Shown piece by piece: positions 51,208 through 60,398 of a DNA stretch of 64,000 nt. Position 1 is the stretch's first letter; every line of letters starts with the position of its first letter. The notes below the pieces were generated by a model. It did not search any database. It saw nothing but the letters and a program-made list of their open reading frames with translations, and was not told where the DNA came from. Source of the stretch: Urechidicola vernalis (GTDB lineage: Bacteria > Bacteroidota > Bacteroidia > Flavobacteriales > Flavobacteriaceae); contig NZ_JAVRHV010000004.1 in the NCBI RefSeq assembly GCF_031846385.1, positions 267,045 through 331,044 on the forward strand, in the 5' to 3' direction. Made by a program: the position numbers and the translations under genes.

Positions 51208-53588
51208 TTCTCTATTGTAAAAGTGAGTTTTGTCGAAACTTTTTCGATTTCTTCTTTGTTCATTTTCATTTTTCGAAACTCATTATTCGCATACATTTCT
51301 GCTTGATCCTTATAGAATTCACTAAATGGATTTCCAGAATTACCGGTAGGTAAAATACTCATGCTGTTTTCAATATCTGAAAAATCAATGATTCTTCTTG
51401 TAGAAGGTCCGGCATGAACTTCGTAAGTACCGTCATTTGTAAATTTATAGGCTAAATTGTTGATGACTTCTTTGCTTCCTGCTACTTCAAAAGGACCTAC
51501 ATTAAAAAACGACCGTAAAACTGAAATTTCTCCGAAAGGATGTTTGTGTTCAAGTGTGTGAACACGATTCCATGTCCAATTTGAAATATCGTCTCCAAAT
51601 TGTTCTCTTAAAACCGCTACAGTTTCAGAAAAAGAAATTCTTAAAATATCAGATCTACTTTCTCTATCGTTTGTTGAGGTGTTATCCCACCAAATAGACT
51701 TTTCTTTGTTTAATTGCTCGGCAATAGTTCTACCCGCTAAATGTGTTTTTGTGAAGTTTCTGAATGATGTTTCTCCCATCTCATCTTGAAATGTATTTTC
51801 TAAGAAGCGGTAAATATATTTTGTATAGATAGTTGCAGCTATACTTTTTTTATTAAAGTCTCCATCCCAATTTGTAAGAGTTTCTAAAGCCTCTTTTTCT
51901 ATTTCGTTTAGTTGTTTTTTTTCAATAGATTCAGTTATAATTTTTACATTATTCGGTGCAACAGCCGATTTTGTATCTGAAATCATTTTCATAAAATCTG
52001 TTTTGGTCCAATCGTTTTTAGGGTCTAAAAGTTCAGTAATTCTTTTGGCTCTATCTTCTGGTAGATAATAGCCTGGGTAAAGTATTCCGGCAATAGAATC
52101 TGGCTGATTATTGGCAGAATACACATAATTCCATGTTGGGTTATGTGCCTGTGGATTTTGAGTAAAATTTAAATAATCTTTTATTTCATGATTTCCTGTT
52201 CCGCTTAAAATTAATTTTGAATTTGCATTTTCTGGTAATTTATATAATTGAGCAGCCGCCCACCATGAAACATTTCCATCGGCATCTCCATACATAATGT
52301 TTAGTCCTGGAGCATGAATTTTTGCAACTCCTTTTTTTACATCGTCTAAATTTTTTGCTCTAGACATTTCATATAAAGAAGTTAAAAGTTGATTTGGAAT
52401 TTTGGTGTAAATCCAAGACATGGAGATTGGTCTATCCGTATCAATGGTTTCAACAATACCATTCATTACAGGTCCATGTATAGTTGATTTTAATTCAAAA
52501 GTTATTGGTTCTTCATCCTTAACGTTTATTGTTTTTTTCGTACTTGAGTAATCTCGGTAACTTCTTTTAAATTGATATTTAGAATCATCATTCGGGTGGT
52601 TTCTCTCTTGGTAAAAATCAATATCATCATTTTCGAACATGGTTATTCCATATGCATAGTTTCGATTATGAGAAAGCACAGGGAAAGGCACAGCCCCTAA
52701 ATAATAGCCGTAACTTTCAAAATTTGGAGTTTCAATATGTGCTTCGTACCAAACAGATGGTGAAGAGAAAGCGATATGAGGATCGTTGGCAAATAATACT
52801 TTACCGCTTTCGGTTTTATTACCATTTACAACCCAACTATTAGAGCCTATAAACGGAGGAATTGGAGAATTCTCCATAATTTCATTTATAGCCACAGTTA
52901 AATCTTCAATATGCTCGTTGTAATTTTTTATTAAAGTTGAATTAGCAGGAACTTGAATACCAAGTTCGTTTAAATATCGATACCCTAGTTTTTTTTGTAG
53001 TGAAGTTAATAGAGGGTCAGTTTTATGCGCCATGGCAAAACTGAACGCCATATAACCAATAACATTGTAGGTGTCTTTTAGCGTAAAGTTTTCTTTCTTT
53101 AATCCTAAAATTTTATATTCAATCGGAGTAGGTCCTTTTGCTATAAATTCATTGATGCCCTCTAAATAGGCGTTTGCCATTTTATAAGTGTCACTATTCT
53201 TGCTGAGAAGTTTAACTGATTCTTCAGAGTATTCATCAATACCTAAACTTGCGAATAGTTTATCGTTTTCAAGTGCTGCTTCTCCAAAAAGTTCTGATAA
53301 TTTTCCTGGTGCTATGCGTCTTAATAATTCCATTTGCCATAAGCGATCCTGGGCATGAACATAGCCTAAAGAACGTACAGCATCTTCTTCCGTGTTTGCA
53401 TAAATATGCGGTATGCCGTAATCATCAAAATATACCGAGGTTTTATTGTAGAGGCCATTCAGGGTAATTTCACCTTTATAAGTGGGTTTTAAGCTGTTTA
53501 TAAAAAGGAATAATGCAATGATTAGAATAGCAATCAGTGCTAAGGAAAATTTTAAAATTCTTTTTTTCATAATAACAAGGTATTTCAT
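51204..53588 (-). CDS. Penicillin acylase family protein (Ntn hydrolase)
   Basis: 794 residues from the first ATG; the second Met (MKKRILKF, residue 7) is a better start, giving an N-terminal membrane anchor or uncleaved signal (SLALIAILIIALFLFI). The alpha chain holds YGIPHIYANTEEDAVRSLGYVHAQDRLWQMEL. The precursor would cut itself before Ser249 in GSNSWVV, making this Ser the N-terminal nucleophile of the beta chain. Family members hydrolyse amide bonds, for example in acyl-homoserine lactones or beta-lactams. Substrate unknown; likely periplasmic. Confidence 0.92.
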   Translation of the reverse strand: MKYLVIMKKRILKFSLALIAILIIALFLFINSLKPTYKGEITLNGLYNKTSVYFDDYGIPHIYANTEEDAVRSLGYVHAQDRLWQMELLRRIAPGKLSELFGEAALENDKLFASLGIDEYSEESVKLLSKNSDTYKMANAYLEGINEFIAKGPTPIEYKILGLKKENFTLKDTYNVIGYMAFSFAMAHKTDPLLTSLQKKLGYRYLNELGIQVPANSTLIKNYNEHIEDLTVAINEIMENSPIPPFIGSNSWVVNGNKTESGKVLFANDPHIAFSSPSVWYEAHIETPNFESYGYYLGAVPFPVLSHNRNYAYGITMFENDDIDFYQERNHPNDDSKYQFKRSYRDYSSTKKTINVKDEEPITFELKSTIHGPVMNGIVETIDTDRPISMSWIYTKIPNQLLTSLYEMSRAKNLDDVKKGVAKIHAPGLNIMYGDADGNVSWWAAAQLYKLPENANSKLILSGTGNHEIKDYLNFTQNPQAHNPTWNYVYSANNQPDSIAGILYPGYYLPEDRAKRITELLDPKNDWTKTDFMKMISDTKSAVAPNNVKIITESIEKKQLNEIEKEALETLTNWDGDFNKKSIAATIYTKYIYRFLENTFQDEMGETSFRNFTKTHLAGRTIAEQLNKEKSIWWDNTSTNDRESRSDILRISFSETVAVLREQFGDDISNWTWNRVHTLEHKHPFGEISVLRSFFNVGPFEVAGSKEVINNLAYKFTNDGTYEVHAGPSTRRIIDFSDIENSMSILPTGNSGNPFSEFYKDQAEMYANNEFRKMKMNKEEIEKVSTKLTFTIEK

Positions 53589-53665
53589 GTGAAGAAATAC
53601 AAATGTTAAAAATAAGATTTTTTATGTTCCTATTTTAGTTGGGGTTTAAATTTAAGAGAACTCTT

Positions 53666-54181
53666 TTATAAATAGCGTTCTCGAAGTATTTCAATGTGAT
53701 GATTTTCATGGCCAATGATAATAAATCCTGCTGCACGAGTCGATAATTTATGGTCACTAGCAATGCCAATATTTGTAAGCATTGATTCTGAAAAAGATTT
53801 AAACAGTGCAATCGTGTTATTTCTGGCTGCAATAAAATCTTCAATTAAATCAGTCTTAGTTCTGCTATTAGCCTCGGCATAATTATTAAACTCATCTTGA
53901 TCAAACCCTGGAAGGTGCACTTGATCGTTCCTTGCGATTCGCAAAGCGCGATTCGCAAAAATACGTTCCGTATCAATTATATGAAGTAATAATTCTTTGA
54001 TAGTCCATTTGTCAATATCGTAAGCATAGTCGAATTTCTCTTCAGATAATGACTCTAATAAAGAGACCGTTTCCATTTTGTTTTGAACAAGACCTTCGAC
54101 AAGGTCATGTTCTTTAACCTTTGCAATGTAGGTTTGATAATAGTTGAAATATTCGTCTTTAGTTAAATCTTTTATTGTCAT
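53666..54181 (-). CDS. DinB family metal-binding protein
   Basis: 171 residues, four-helix DinB_2 fold. The three metal-ligand histidines are at LLHIIDTE (middle) and GHENHH (C-terminal pair), as in DinB/YfiT-like thiol-transferase relatives. Function is not known. It directly abuts the PEP carboxylase stop (no base between), so it is in the same transcript. Confidence 0.88.
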   Translation of the reverse strand: MTIKDLTKDEYFNYYQTYIAKVKEHDLVEGLVQNKMETVSLLESLSEEKFDYAYDIDKWTIKELLLHIIDTERIFANRALRIARNDQVHLPGFDQDEFNNYAEANSRTKTDLIEDFIAARNNTIALFKSFSESMLTNIGIASDHKLSTRAAGFIIIGHENHHIEILRERYL

Positions 54182-56773
54182 CTATGCTGAGTTTCTACTT
54201 GCATTAATATTTCCAAATAATGAACGTGTTACAATCTTTTCATACACCCCAATTTGTTTTAAATCCGGTTTAGATTGACGCTTTAATTCTTGAATTTTTC
54301 TTAATGCATATTGTTGAATTGTAAGCAAAGGTAATACAATATGTTCTCTTACTTCAATAGAAGCTTTTCCTTCCGGACTTGTTTCCATTAATTTGGTGTG
54401 ACCAGCAACTTCTAAAATAAGCCTTTTTGAAAGTTCATATTCCGCGTATATTAATTTCCAAAATGCTCCAAATTCAGGATCGTCAGCCATATAAGACGTC
54501 AACTCAAAAAATGATTTTGAAAGTGACATCATACTGTTTTCTAAAAGGGTTTTAAAAAAGTCAGAATTTTCATATAAATCCTTTATTTTTTGTAGTTCAC
54601 CCTTCTCTTCATATTTTTTAATGGCAGTTCCAACTCCAAAGAAACCAGGAACGTTTTGTTTTAACTGACTCCAAGATCCAACGAAAGGAATCGCTCGTAA
54701 ATCAGAAAAATTAAGTTGAGCAGATTTAGATCTTTTAGACGGTCTACTTCCAATATTAGTTTTGGCGTAGAATTGAAGTGTGCTCATTTGCTCCAAATAA
54801 GGAAGGAACTTTGGATGATTTTTAAAATCTACATACGACTGATAACTCGTATTGGCCATATCATTTAATAATTCCTTTTCATTCTTTGAAAGTACATTTC
54901 TATTTCCGCTAAATAATTCATTAGAAATCCCAGCACTTAACAATTGTTCTAAATTGTATTGCGATGATTCTAATGTTCCGAAATTTGAACTAATAGTTTG
55001 TCCTTGCACTGTTAATTGAATTTCTTGATTTTCAATTGTAGGTCCAAATGACGCGTAGAATTGATGTGTTTTTCCTCCTCCTCGAGCAGGTGGTCCTCCA
55101 CGGCCATCAAAGAATATAACTTTAATACCATATTTTCTAGACATGGCCGTAAGATTTTCTTTTGCCTTGTATATTCCCCAATTTGCCATTAAATAACCTC
55201 CATCTTTTGTTCCGTCAGAAAAACCAAGCATTATAGTTTGCTTGAACTTTCTGTTCTTAAGATGCTTCATATAGGCTTTATTTTGATACAGTTGTTCCAT
55301 TACTTTGTCTGCAACTAATAGATCATCTACAGTTTCGAACAATGGAATAACATCTACCGGTAACTTACCTCCAAACCCGCAAAGATTTAGCATAGCAAAG
55401 GTTTGCATTACATTTAAGGCAGTCTGATTGTTGCTAATAATATATCGGTTACAGCCAAGTTCTCCATTTTTCTTTTGGATTGTTTTTAATGCATAAATAG
55501 ATCCAATTGTCTTATTTAGGACTTCGTCTTTGTAACCTTCTGGTTTAATTTTTCCTTTTACCGTCGATAAAAATTCAACTTGTTCATCGGCGCTCCAAGA
55601 AGTATAGTTTACAGGGAATGTAGGGTCCCCTTCATTCTGTAATTCTTCAACCAACTCAGTAAAAGCGTTGTGGTGTACACGACTGTCTTGTCTAATGTCT
55701 AAGGTTGCAAAATGGAATCCAAATAGATTAACCTTATGAATCAAATCGTCTAATTCGTCTAAGAATAGAGATTTGTGCTGTTCAATAATGGTGACTCTTA
55801 TTTGTTGTAATTCATTTTTAAACTCTTCTAATTTTAGTTGTTTACGTTGCGCAATAGGAAATGTAATTTCTTCATAGATACGTTTCTCTAGATTGAACAC
55901 GGGGTCTTTTACACCTTCAAAAGTTAAGCGTCTTTTCAATTTTCTTAGATCTCTAAAATAGTTTGTCATTAAAGAGTGTCTCAGTCTTTCTGCTACTTGA
56001 AGTGTTATTTCTGTTGTTACAAAAGGATTTCCATCTCTGTCTCCTCCTGGCCAAAACCCTATATTTATAACCTCATTGTCAAGAGGTCTGCCCGCTGCAA
56101 TGTTATTTTCAATGTAATTGCTGATTTTAGAAAAAGAATGATAAAATACATTTTCTAAGTACCAGATTAAGTTTACCGCTTCATCAAAAGGCGTTGGCTT
56201 TTGTTGTTTAAAAAACTGTGTTTTTCCAAGTTGAGCAAGTAATTTTTTAATCATTACAAGATCACCTTCTTTAATGGCTTTAGTCAGATCTGTAATAATT
56301 CCGAGAACAGTTCCTGGGTAAAATTGAGTTGGATGTGCAGTTAGTACTATTCTGACTTTAAAATCATTTAAATATTTAACTAATTCTTCCCTTTTATTCG
56401 AAGACTTGGCAACTTCTTTGATGTTTCTTAAAGTGCCCAACCCATTCATATTGTTAATAATAGGGAATGCAGAATCTTCAATAGCATCAAATAACACCAC
56501 TTGTCTTTCTATATATTGAATAAAGCGGAACATTAAATCTACGCGCTCCTCTTCCGTTGGGTTCTCTTGGTATTTTTCAAAAAAATACTCTACAATTTCT
56601 GTTGGATTTTTTTTGTTTTTGAATCCTTTTTCACAAGTTTCATGAAACAAAGGTAGCATCACTCCTGTACTGCTAATACTATCAAATGGTAAGCCAGTGA
56701 ATACACTGTTGTACATTTGAAAATTCCCCAATACATTATCGTTAAATCGTTTTAATTTTGTTTTTAAGGCCAT
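54182..56773 (-). CDS. ppc: Phosphoenolpyruvate carboxylase
   Basis: 863 residues, normal for the family. It makes oxaloacetate from PEP and bicarbonate (anaplerosis). Key segments: LTAHPTQ with the catalytic His, GFWPGGDRDGNPFVT, GFSDGTKDGGYL, and the mobile loop FDGRGGPPARGGG. The C-terminus ends RNSA in place of the RNTG of classical enzymes, as in other Bacteroidota members. No allosteric phosphorylation site is expected in bacteria. Confidence 0.96.
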   Translation of the reverse strand: MALKTKLKRFNDNVLGNFQMYNSVFTGLPFDSISSTGVMLPLFHETCEKGFKNKKNPTEIVEYFFEKYQENPTEEERVDLMFRFIQYIERQVVLFDAIEDSAFPIINNMNGLGTLRNIKEVAKSSNKREELVKYLNDFKVRIVLTAHPTQFYPGTVLGIITDLTKAIKEGDLVMIKKLLAQLGKTQFFKQQKPTPFDEAVNLIWYLENVFYHSFSKISNYIENNIAAGRPLDNEVINIGFWPGGDRDGNPFVTTEITLQVAERLRHSLMTNYFRDLRKLKRRLTFEGVKDPVFNLEKRIYEEITFPIAQRKQLKLEEFKNELQQIRVTIIEQHKSLFLDELDDLIHKVNLFGFHFATLDIRQDSRVHHNAFTELVEELQNEGDPTFPVNYTSWSADEQVEFLSTVKGKIKPEGYKDEVLNKTIGSIYALKTIQKKNGELGCNRYIISNNQTALNVMQTFAMLNLCGFGGKLPVDVIPLFETVDDLLVADKVMEQLYQNKAYMKHLKNRKFKQTIMLGFSDGTKDGGYLMANWGIYKAKENLTAMSRKYGIKVIFFDGRGGPPARGGGKTHQFYASFGPTIENQEIQLTVQGQTISSNFGTLESSQYNLEQLLSAGISNELFSGNRNVLSKNEKELLNDMANTSYQSYVDFKNHPKFLPYLEQMSTLQFYAKTNIGSRPSKRSKSAQLNFSDLRAIPFVGSWSQLKQNVPGFFGVGTAIKKYEEKGELQKIKDLYENSDFFKTLLENSMMSLSKSFFELTSYMADDPEFGAFWKLIYAEYELSKRLILEVAGHTKLMETSPEGKASIEVREHIVLPLLTIQQYALRKIQELKRQSKPDLKQIGVYEKIVTRSLFGNINASRNSA

Positions 56774-56969
56774 TGTAAAATATTCATGTTTTGAGCGAAG
56801 TTACAAAAGGATGTTTAATCAATATATATCTTGAATAAAGAATTACGAGTATTGTATTGGTATTGTTGGTAATTCATTAAATGCAGAATAAAATAGTGTA
56901 TTTTTTGTTGAATCCATAAATTAAAAATTAATAAAATTAAGAATTCAATAAATTAAATGTTTAAAATAC

Positions 56970-57000
56970 TTGTCATAATGTAAAATAAACTTTACATTTG
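56970..57000 (+). promoter_or_regulatory. Promoter of the membrane protein/XRE regulator pair
   Basis: TTG at 56970-56972 and TACATTTG at 56993-57000 with 20 bases between fit the Bacteroidota -33/-7 promoter well. The gene starts 20-26 bases downstream. Confidence 0.7.
56979..56996. promoter_or_regulatory. Inverted repeat TGTAAA-N6-TTTACA overlapping the -7 box
   Basis: A perfect 6-bp inverted repeat with a six-base spacer, covering the promoter spacer and part of the -7 element, as expected for autorepression by the XRE regulator encoded in the same transcript. Confidence 0.5.
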
Positions 57001-57019
57001 ATAAATAATTAAACAATAT

Positions 57020-57508
57020 ATGATTATGAAAACACGTTTTTTATTCCCTACAAGATTTAAACTATTTGGTTGGATTCTCCTGCTTGTTGGATTAGGATTA
57101 GGAGCACTATTAATGATGAACGATTTAGATTATTTTAATTGGAAAGTAAATGTATTTCCTTTGATTGGAGAAGAGTCTGGTTTTTTAACAAGCAATGAAA
57201 GCCTGACCTGGTCAGAGAATAATGTGTCGGATGAGGTTGCTTCAATTTTGATTATTATTGGAGGAGTGCTAGTCGGTTTTAGTAAGACAAAAGAAGAAGA
57301 TGAGTTTATTTATAAGATCAGAATGGAATCTTTGATTTGGGCTACTTATGTAAATTATGCTGTGTTATTGCTGGCTGTTTTGTTAGTTTTTGACATGCCT
57401 TTTTTTAGTGTATTGATCTATAATATGTTTACGGTCTTGTTTATTTTTATAGTTAGGTTTCACTTTATGCTTTACAAATCAAAAAAACAATTGAGTTATG
57501 AAGAATAA
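57020..57508 (+). CDS. Hypothetical four-helix membrane protein paired with an XRE regulator
   Basis: 162 residues with about four hydrophobic segments (residues near 15-36, 70-92, 108-128 and 130-150). Not recognised further. The better start is the third residue, Met at 57026 (MKTRFLFPTRFKLFGWILLL). It overlaps the small HTH gene by 11 bases. Such membrane protein/YozG-like regulator pairs are common; the membrane protein may sense something or just be the regulated product. Confidence 0.75.
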   Translation: MIMKTRFLFPTRFKLFGWILLLVGLGLGALLMMNDLDYFNWKVNVFPLIGEESGFLTSNESLTWSENNVSDEVASILIIIGGVLVGFSKTKEEDEFIYKIRMESLIWATYVNYAVLLLAVLLVFDMPFFSVLIYNMFTVLFIFIVRFHFMLYKSKKQLSYEE

Positions 57509-57698
57509 CATTAAAGTAGAGCGCGCGATTAAAAATATAACTCAGGCTCAGTTGGCAGAAATTATAGGTGTAAGTAGGCAGACTATAAATGCTATGGAAC
57601 TTAATAAATATGTGCCATCTACAGTATTGGCTTTAAAAATTGCGGAGGTTTTTGAGAAGAATGTGAATGACATTTTCTTTTTAGATGACGACGATTAG
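57498..57698 (+). CDS. Small XRE-family helix-turn-helix regulator (YozG-like)
   Basis: 66 residues that are almost wholly a Cro/C1-type helix-turn-helix: AQLAEIIGVSRQTINAMELN at about 18-37, then PSTVLALKIAEVFEKNVNDIFFLD. Likely a dimeric repressor of its own operon, acting at the inverted repeat at 56979-56996. The start overlaps the membrane protein gene by 11 bases, and the stop overlaps the convergent tilS stop by four bases. Confidence 0.9.
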   Translation: MKNNIKVERAIKNITQAQLAEIIGVSRQTINAMELNKYVPSTVLALKIAEVFEKNVNDIFFLDDDD

Positions 57699-59005
57699 TG
57701 TAAAGAAAAGGAGATTTGCACAAAGTCTTTCTTTTCTTTAGATAGTTCGAATCTTCGATCAGGACGAAGATTTACAATCCATATAATGTCTTGATTTCCG
57801 TTTTCGAGTATCCAAGCGTTTTCTTTTTCGATTAAAGATAATTTTTCGTCTTTGAAAAATTTACTCACTTTTTTCTTGCCAAGCATTCCACTTGGGTAGA
57901 AATAGTCTCCATTTCGCCATCGCCTAATGGTTAATGGAAATATCAGTTTTGAGATGTCAACTGAAATATTATTAATTGTATTCTTTTCCAAAACTCTTGT
58001 AAAAATAATTTCAAACTCATCAGTTTTAAATTGATCAAGCGAATGGATTTGGAAACTTTGTTTTTTGTTGTTATTCTCTAATTTTGTCAACTGCAAGTGT
58101 TCGCGGTTTTTTAACAATCTATGTGTTTTACTAAGAACAAATTTCCCTGTTTGGCCATGAATCATATTTGAAACATCATCCCATTCTGAGAAACCATAGG
58201 ATGAAAGTATTTCGAATAGATATGGTTTAGGATTTTCTAATTCTGTTAAATGAGAAATGCTAATTTCTGTTACTTTACCCTTTTTTGTAACTGCCGTTTT
58301 ACAAAAGTCTTCCACCGCCTTATTAATAATTTCCTTACTTCCGTTTAAATGGTTTAGGGTGTTGTTTAGAGCATCCATTAAATTTGGATTCAGTTCTTTT
58401 AAAACTGGAATAACATCGTGTCTTAATTTATTTCTGATATATTTAGTTGAAGCATTAGAGGAGTCTTCTTGCCATAAAATTTTATTCTTTTTTGCAAAAT
58501 GTAAAATTTCTTCTCGACTATATTTTAATAATGGTCTTACAATAACTCCGTTTATTTCTGGTATTCCGGTAAGTCCTTTGAGTCCTGTTCCTCTCGTAAG
58601 ATTTATTAATAGAGTTTCTAAAACATCGTCTTTGTTGTGGGCAGTTAGTATGTAATCAAATTTTTCTTGTATTCGAATTTTTTCAAACCATTCATATCTT
58701 AAGTCTCTAGCAGCCATTTGAATTGAAATTCCTTTTTCCTTCGCAATTTTTTCAGTTTCAAAGGAGGTTGAAAAATGAGTAATACCCAAATCTCCTGCCA
58801 AGGTATTTACAAATTCTGAGTCAGAATCACTTTCAGTTCCTCTGAGATTAAAGTTGCAATGCGCAATGGCAATGGGTTGTTTTAATTGATATAATAAATG
58901 AGTCAAAACAACACTGTCTATTCCGCCAGAAACAGCAACCAACAGTTTTTTCTCTTTTAAAAAAGAAAAACGAGTGTTGATATGGTTCTTGAAATTCGAA
59001 ATCAT
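57695..59005 (-). CDS. tilS: tRNA(Ile)-lysidine synthetase
   Basis: 436 residues. Uses ATP and lysine to convert C34 of tRNA-Ile(CAU) to lysidine so that it reads AUA. The N-type ATP pyrophosphatase loop SGGIDS is at 26-31, followed by AHCNFNLRGTESDSDSEFV and TAHNKDDVLETLLINL. The C-terminal TilS substrate-binding domain (RRWRNGDYFYPSGMLGKKKV, LSLIEKENAWILENG) is complete. Essential in nearly all bacteria. Confidence 0.96.
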   Translation of the reverse strand: MISNFKNHINTRFSFLKEKKLLVAVSGGIDSVVLTHLLYQLKQPIAIAHCNFNLRGTESDSDSEFVNTLAGDLGITHFSTSFETEKIAKEKGISIQMAARDLRYEWFEKIRIQEKFDYILTAHNKDDVLETLLINLTRGTGLKGLTGIPEINGVIVRPLLKYSREEILHFAKKNKILWQEDSSNASTKYIRNKLRHDVIPVLKELNPNLMDALNNTLNHLNGSKEIINKAVEDFCKTAVTKKGKVTEISISHLTELENPKPYLFEILSSYGFSEWDDVSNMIHGQTGKFVLSKTHRLLKNREHLQLTKLENNNKKQSFQIHSLDQFKTDEFEIIFTRVLEKNTINNISVDISKLIFPLTIRRWRNGDYFYPSGMLGKKKVSKFFKDEKLSLIEKENAWILENGNQDIIWIVNLRPDRRFELSKEKKDFVQISFSLH

Positions 59006-59020
59006 GAGCAGTTAAAGGTA

Positions 59021-60331
59021 CTAATTAGTGTTTAATAGAACTTCTCTCATTGCTTTAGCTTTTAGAAGGCATTCTTCATATTCATTTTCTGGAATCGACT
59101 TTGAAGTAATAGCACCCCCAACCGAATAAGAAATGTAGTTGTTATTCGCATTGTATAGAATACTTCTGATTACCACATTAAAGTCGAAATCTCCGTTAGG
59201 AGTGAAGTAACCCACAGCGCCAGAGTACAAGCCGCGTTTTGTTTCCTCTAACTTTTCAATTATTTTCATCGCAGCAATTTTTGGTGCACCGGTCATGCTG
59301 CCCATAGGGAACATACTTTTAATAATGTCGATTGAGTTTTTATCAGATTCGACTTCCGCAACTACAGTAGATATTAGTTGATGTACTTGCTTAAAGGAAT
59401 AAACTTTGCATAACTCAGCAACTTTGACCGTTCCTTTATTTGCTGTTCTAGACAGGTCGTTTCTGACCAAGTCTACAATCATAATGTTTTCGGCCCGTTC
59501 TTTTAAATCTGTTTCAAGCGACCATTTCAACTGCTCATCCTCTTTTTCAGATTCTCCTCTTTTTGTTGTTCCTTTTATTGGTTGAGAAATAATGGTGTTG
59601 TTAGTTCTCTTTAAAAAACGCTCTGGTGAGGCTGAAAGTAAATATTTGCTGTTTAGTTTTAGAAATGTCGCAAAAGGTGGAGTAGAAATTTCATTTAAAT
59701 TATGATAAACTTTAAGTGGGTTAATTTCCGAATTTTCAGCATAAAATTCCTGGCAAAAACTAACTTCATAAATGTCTCCTCTATGTATGTGATTTAAAAT
59801 TGCATTTACTTTATTGAAATATTCGTCTTTATGGATTCTAAGTTTTATTTTGATATTGTCTTCAAGGCTCTTGTTTTCTTCAGAGAAAATAGGACTGTTT
59901 AAAATAGTTTTTAAATCTGTTTCTATTTCAGAAGTGTATTTCGAGAGGTATTTAACTTCAACTTCGTTATTTTTTAAAAAGAAAATCTTTTTCGGTTGAA
60001 AAAAACAGAGATCATCAAAGTTTAATTCATCATAATTAGAAGAAGATAGTTGTTCAACATCATTTTTAAGGTCGTAACCTAAATAACCAAACAAGTAATC
60101 GTTTGTTTTTGTATGATATTCTTTGAGTTTCTGAAAAGCGTTTTCATAATCTAATTTTAGAATGGATTCGCTGTCAACTGCTAGAATAGCGTCGTATTTT
60201 GAAATACAAGTTTCAGGTTCATTTTTATTTGAATCTAGCCAAACAACATGCTCAAATTGCTGCGCCCAATTCAATAAGTTAGATTTGAACGTAGCGATGT
60301 TTTTAATTTTTATGGATTTTAAAACGCGCAT
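59021..60331 (-). CDS. pabB: Aminodeoxychorismate synthase component I
   Basis: Makes 4-amino-4-deoxychorismate from chorismate in folate synthesis. The open frame continues to 60364, but that upstream ATG lies within the terminator hairpin of the lpd gene; the ATG at 60329-60331 (MRVLKSIKIKN) is the sensible start and gives 436 residues. The chorismate-binding domain shows SFCQEFYAE, SASPERFL, PIKGT (the Lys distinguishes PabB from the PIAGT of TrpE), DLVRNDLSR, MFPMGSMTGAPK and GLYSGAVGYF. No glutaminase (PabA) gene is adjacent. Confidence 0.92.
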   Translation of the reverse strand: MRVLKSIKIKNIATFKSNLLNWAQQFEHVVWLDSNKNEPETCISKYDAILAVDSESILKLDYENAFQKLKEYHTKTNDYLFGYLGYDLKNDVEQLSSSNYDELNFDDLCFFQPKKIFFLKNNEVEVKYLSKYTSEIETDLKTILNSPIFSEENKSLEDNIKIKLRIHKDEYFNKVNAILNHIHRGDIYEVSFCQEFYAENSEINPLKVYHNLNEISTPPFATFLKLNSKYLLSASPERFLKRTNNTIISQPIKGTTKRGESEKEDEQLKWSLETDLKERAENIMIVDLVRNDLSRTANKGTVKVAELCKVYSFKQVHQLISTVVAEVESDKNSIDIIKSMFPMGSMTGAPKIAAMKIIEKLEETKRGLYSGAVGYFTPNGDFDFNVVIRSILYNANNNYISYSVGGAITSKSIPENEYEECLLKAKAMREVLLNTN

Positions 60332-60350
60332 TTGAATTTGGTAAAAATAA

Positions 60351-60378
60351 AAAAGTCCTTTCATATGAAAGGACTTTT
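60351..60378 (-). terminator. Terminator of the lipoamide dehydrogenase gene
   Basis: A perfect 28-base palindrome (arms 60351-60364 and 60365-60378, core GTCCTTTCAT), 20 bases after the lpd stop, with a T-rich run on the minus strand. Confidence 0.88.
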
Positions 60379-60398
60379 AAATGTTTTAAAATATAGTA

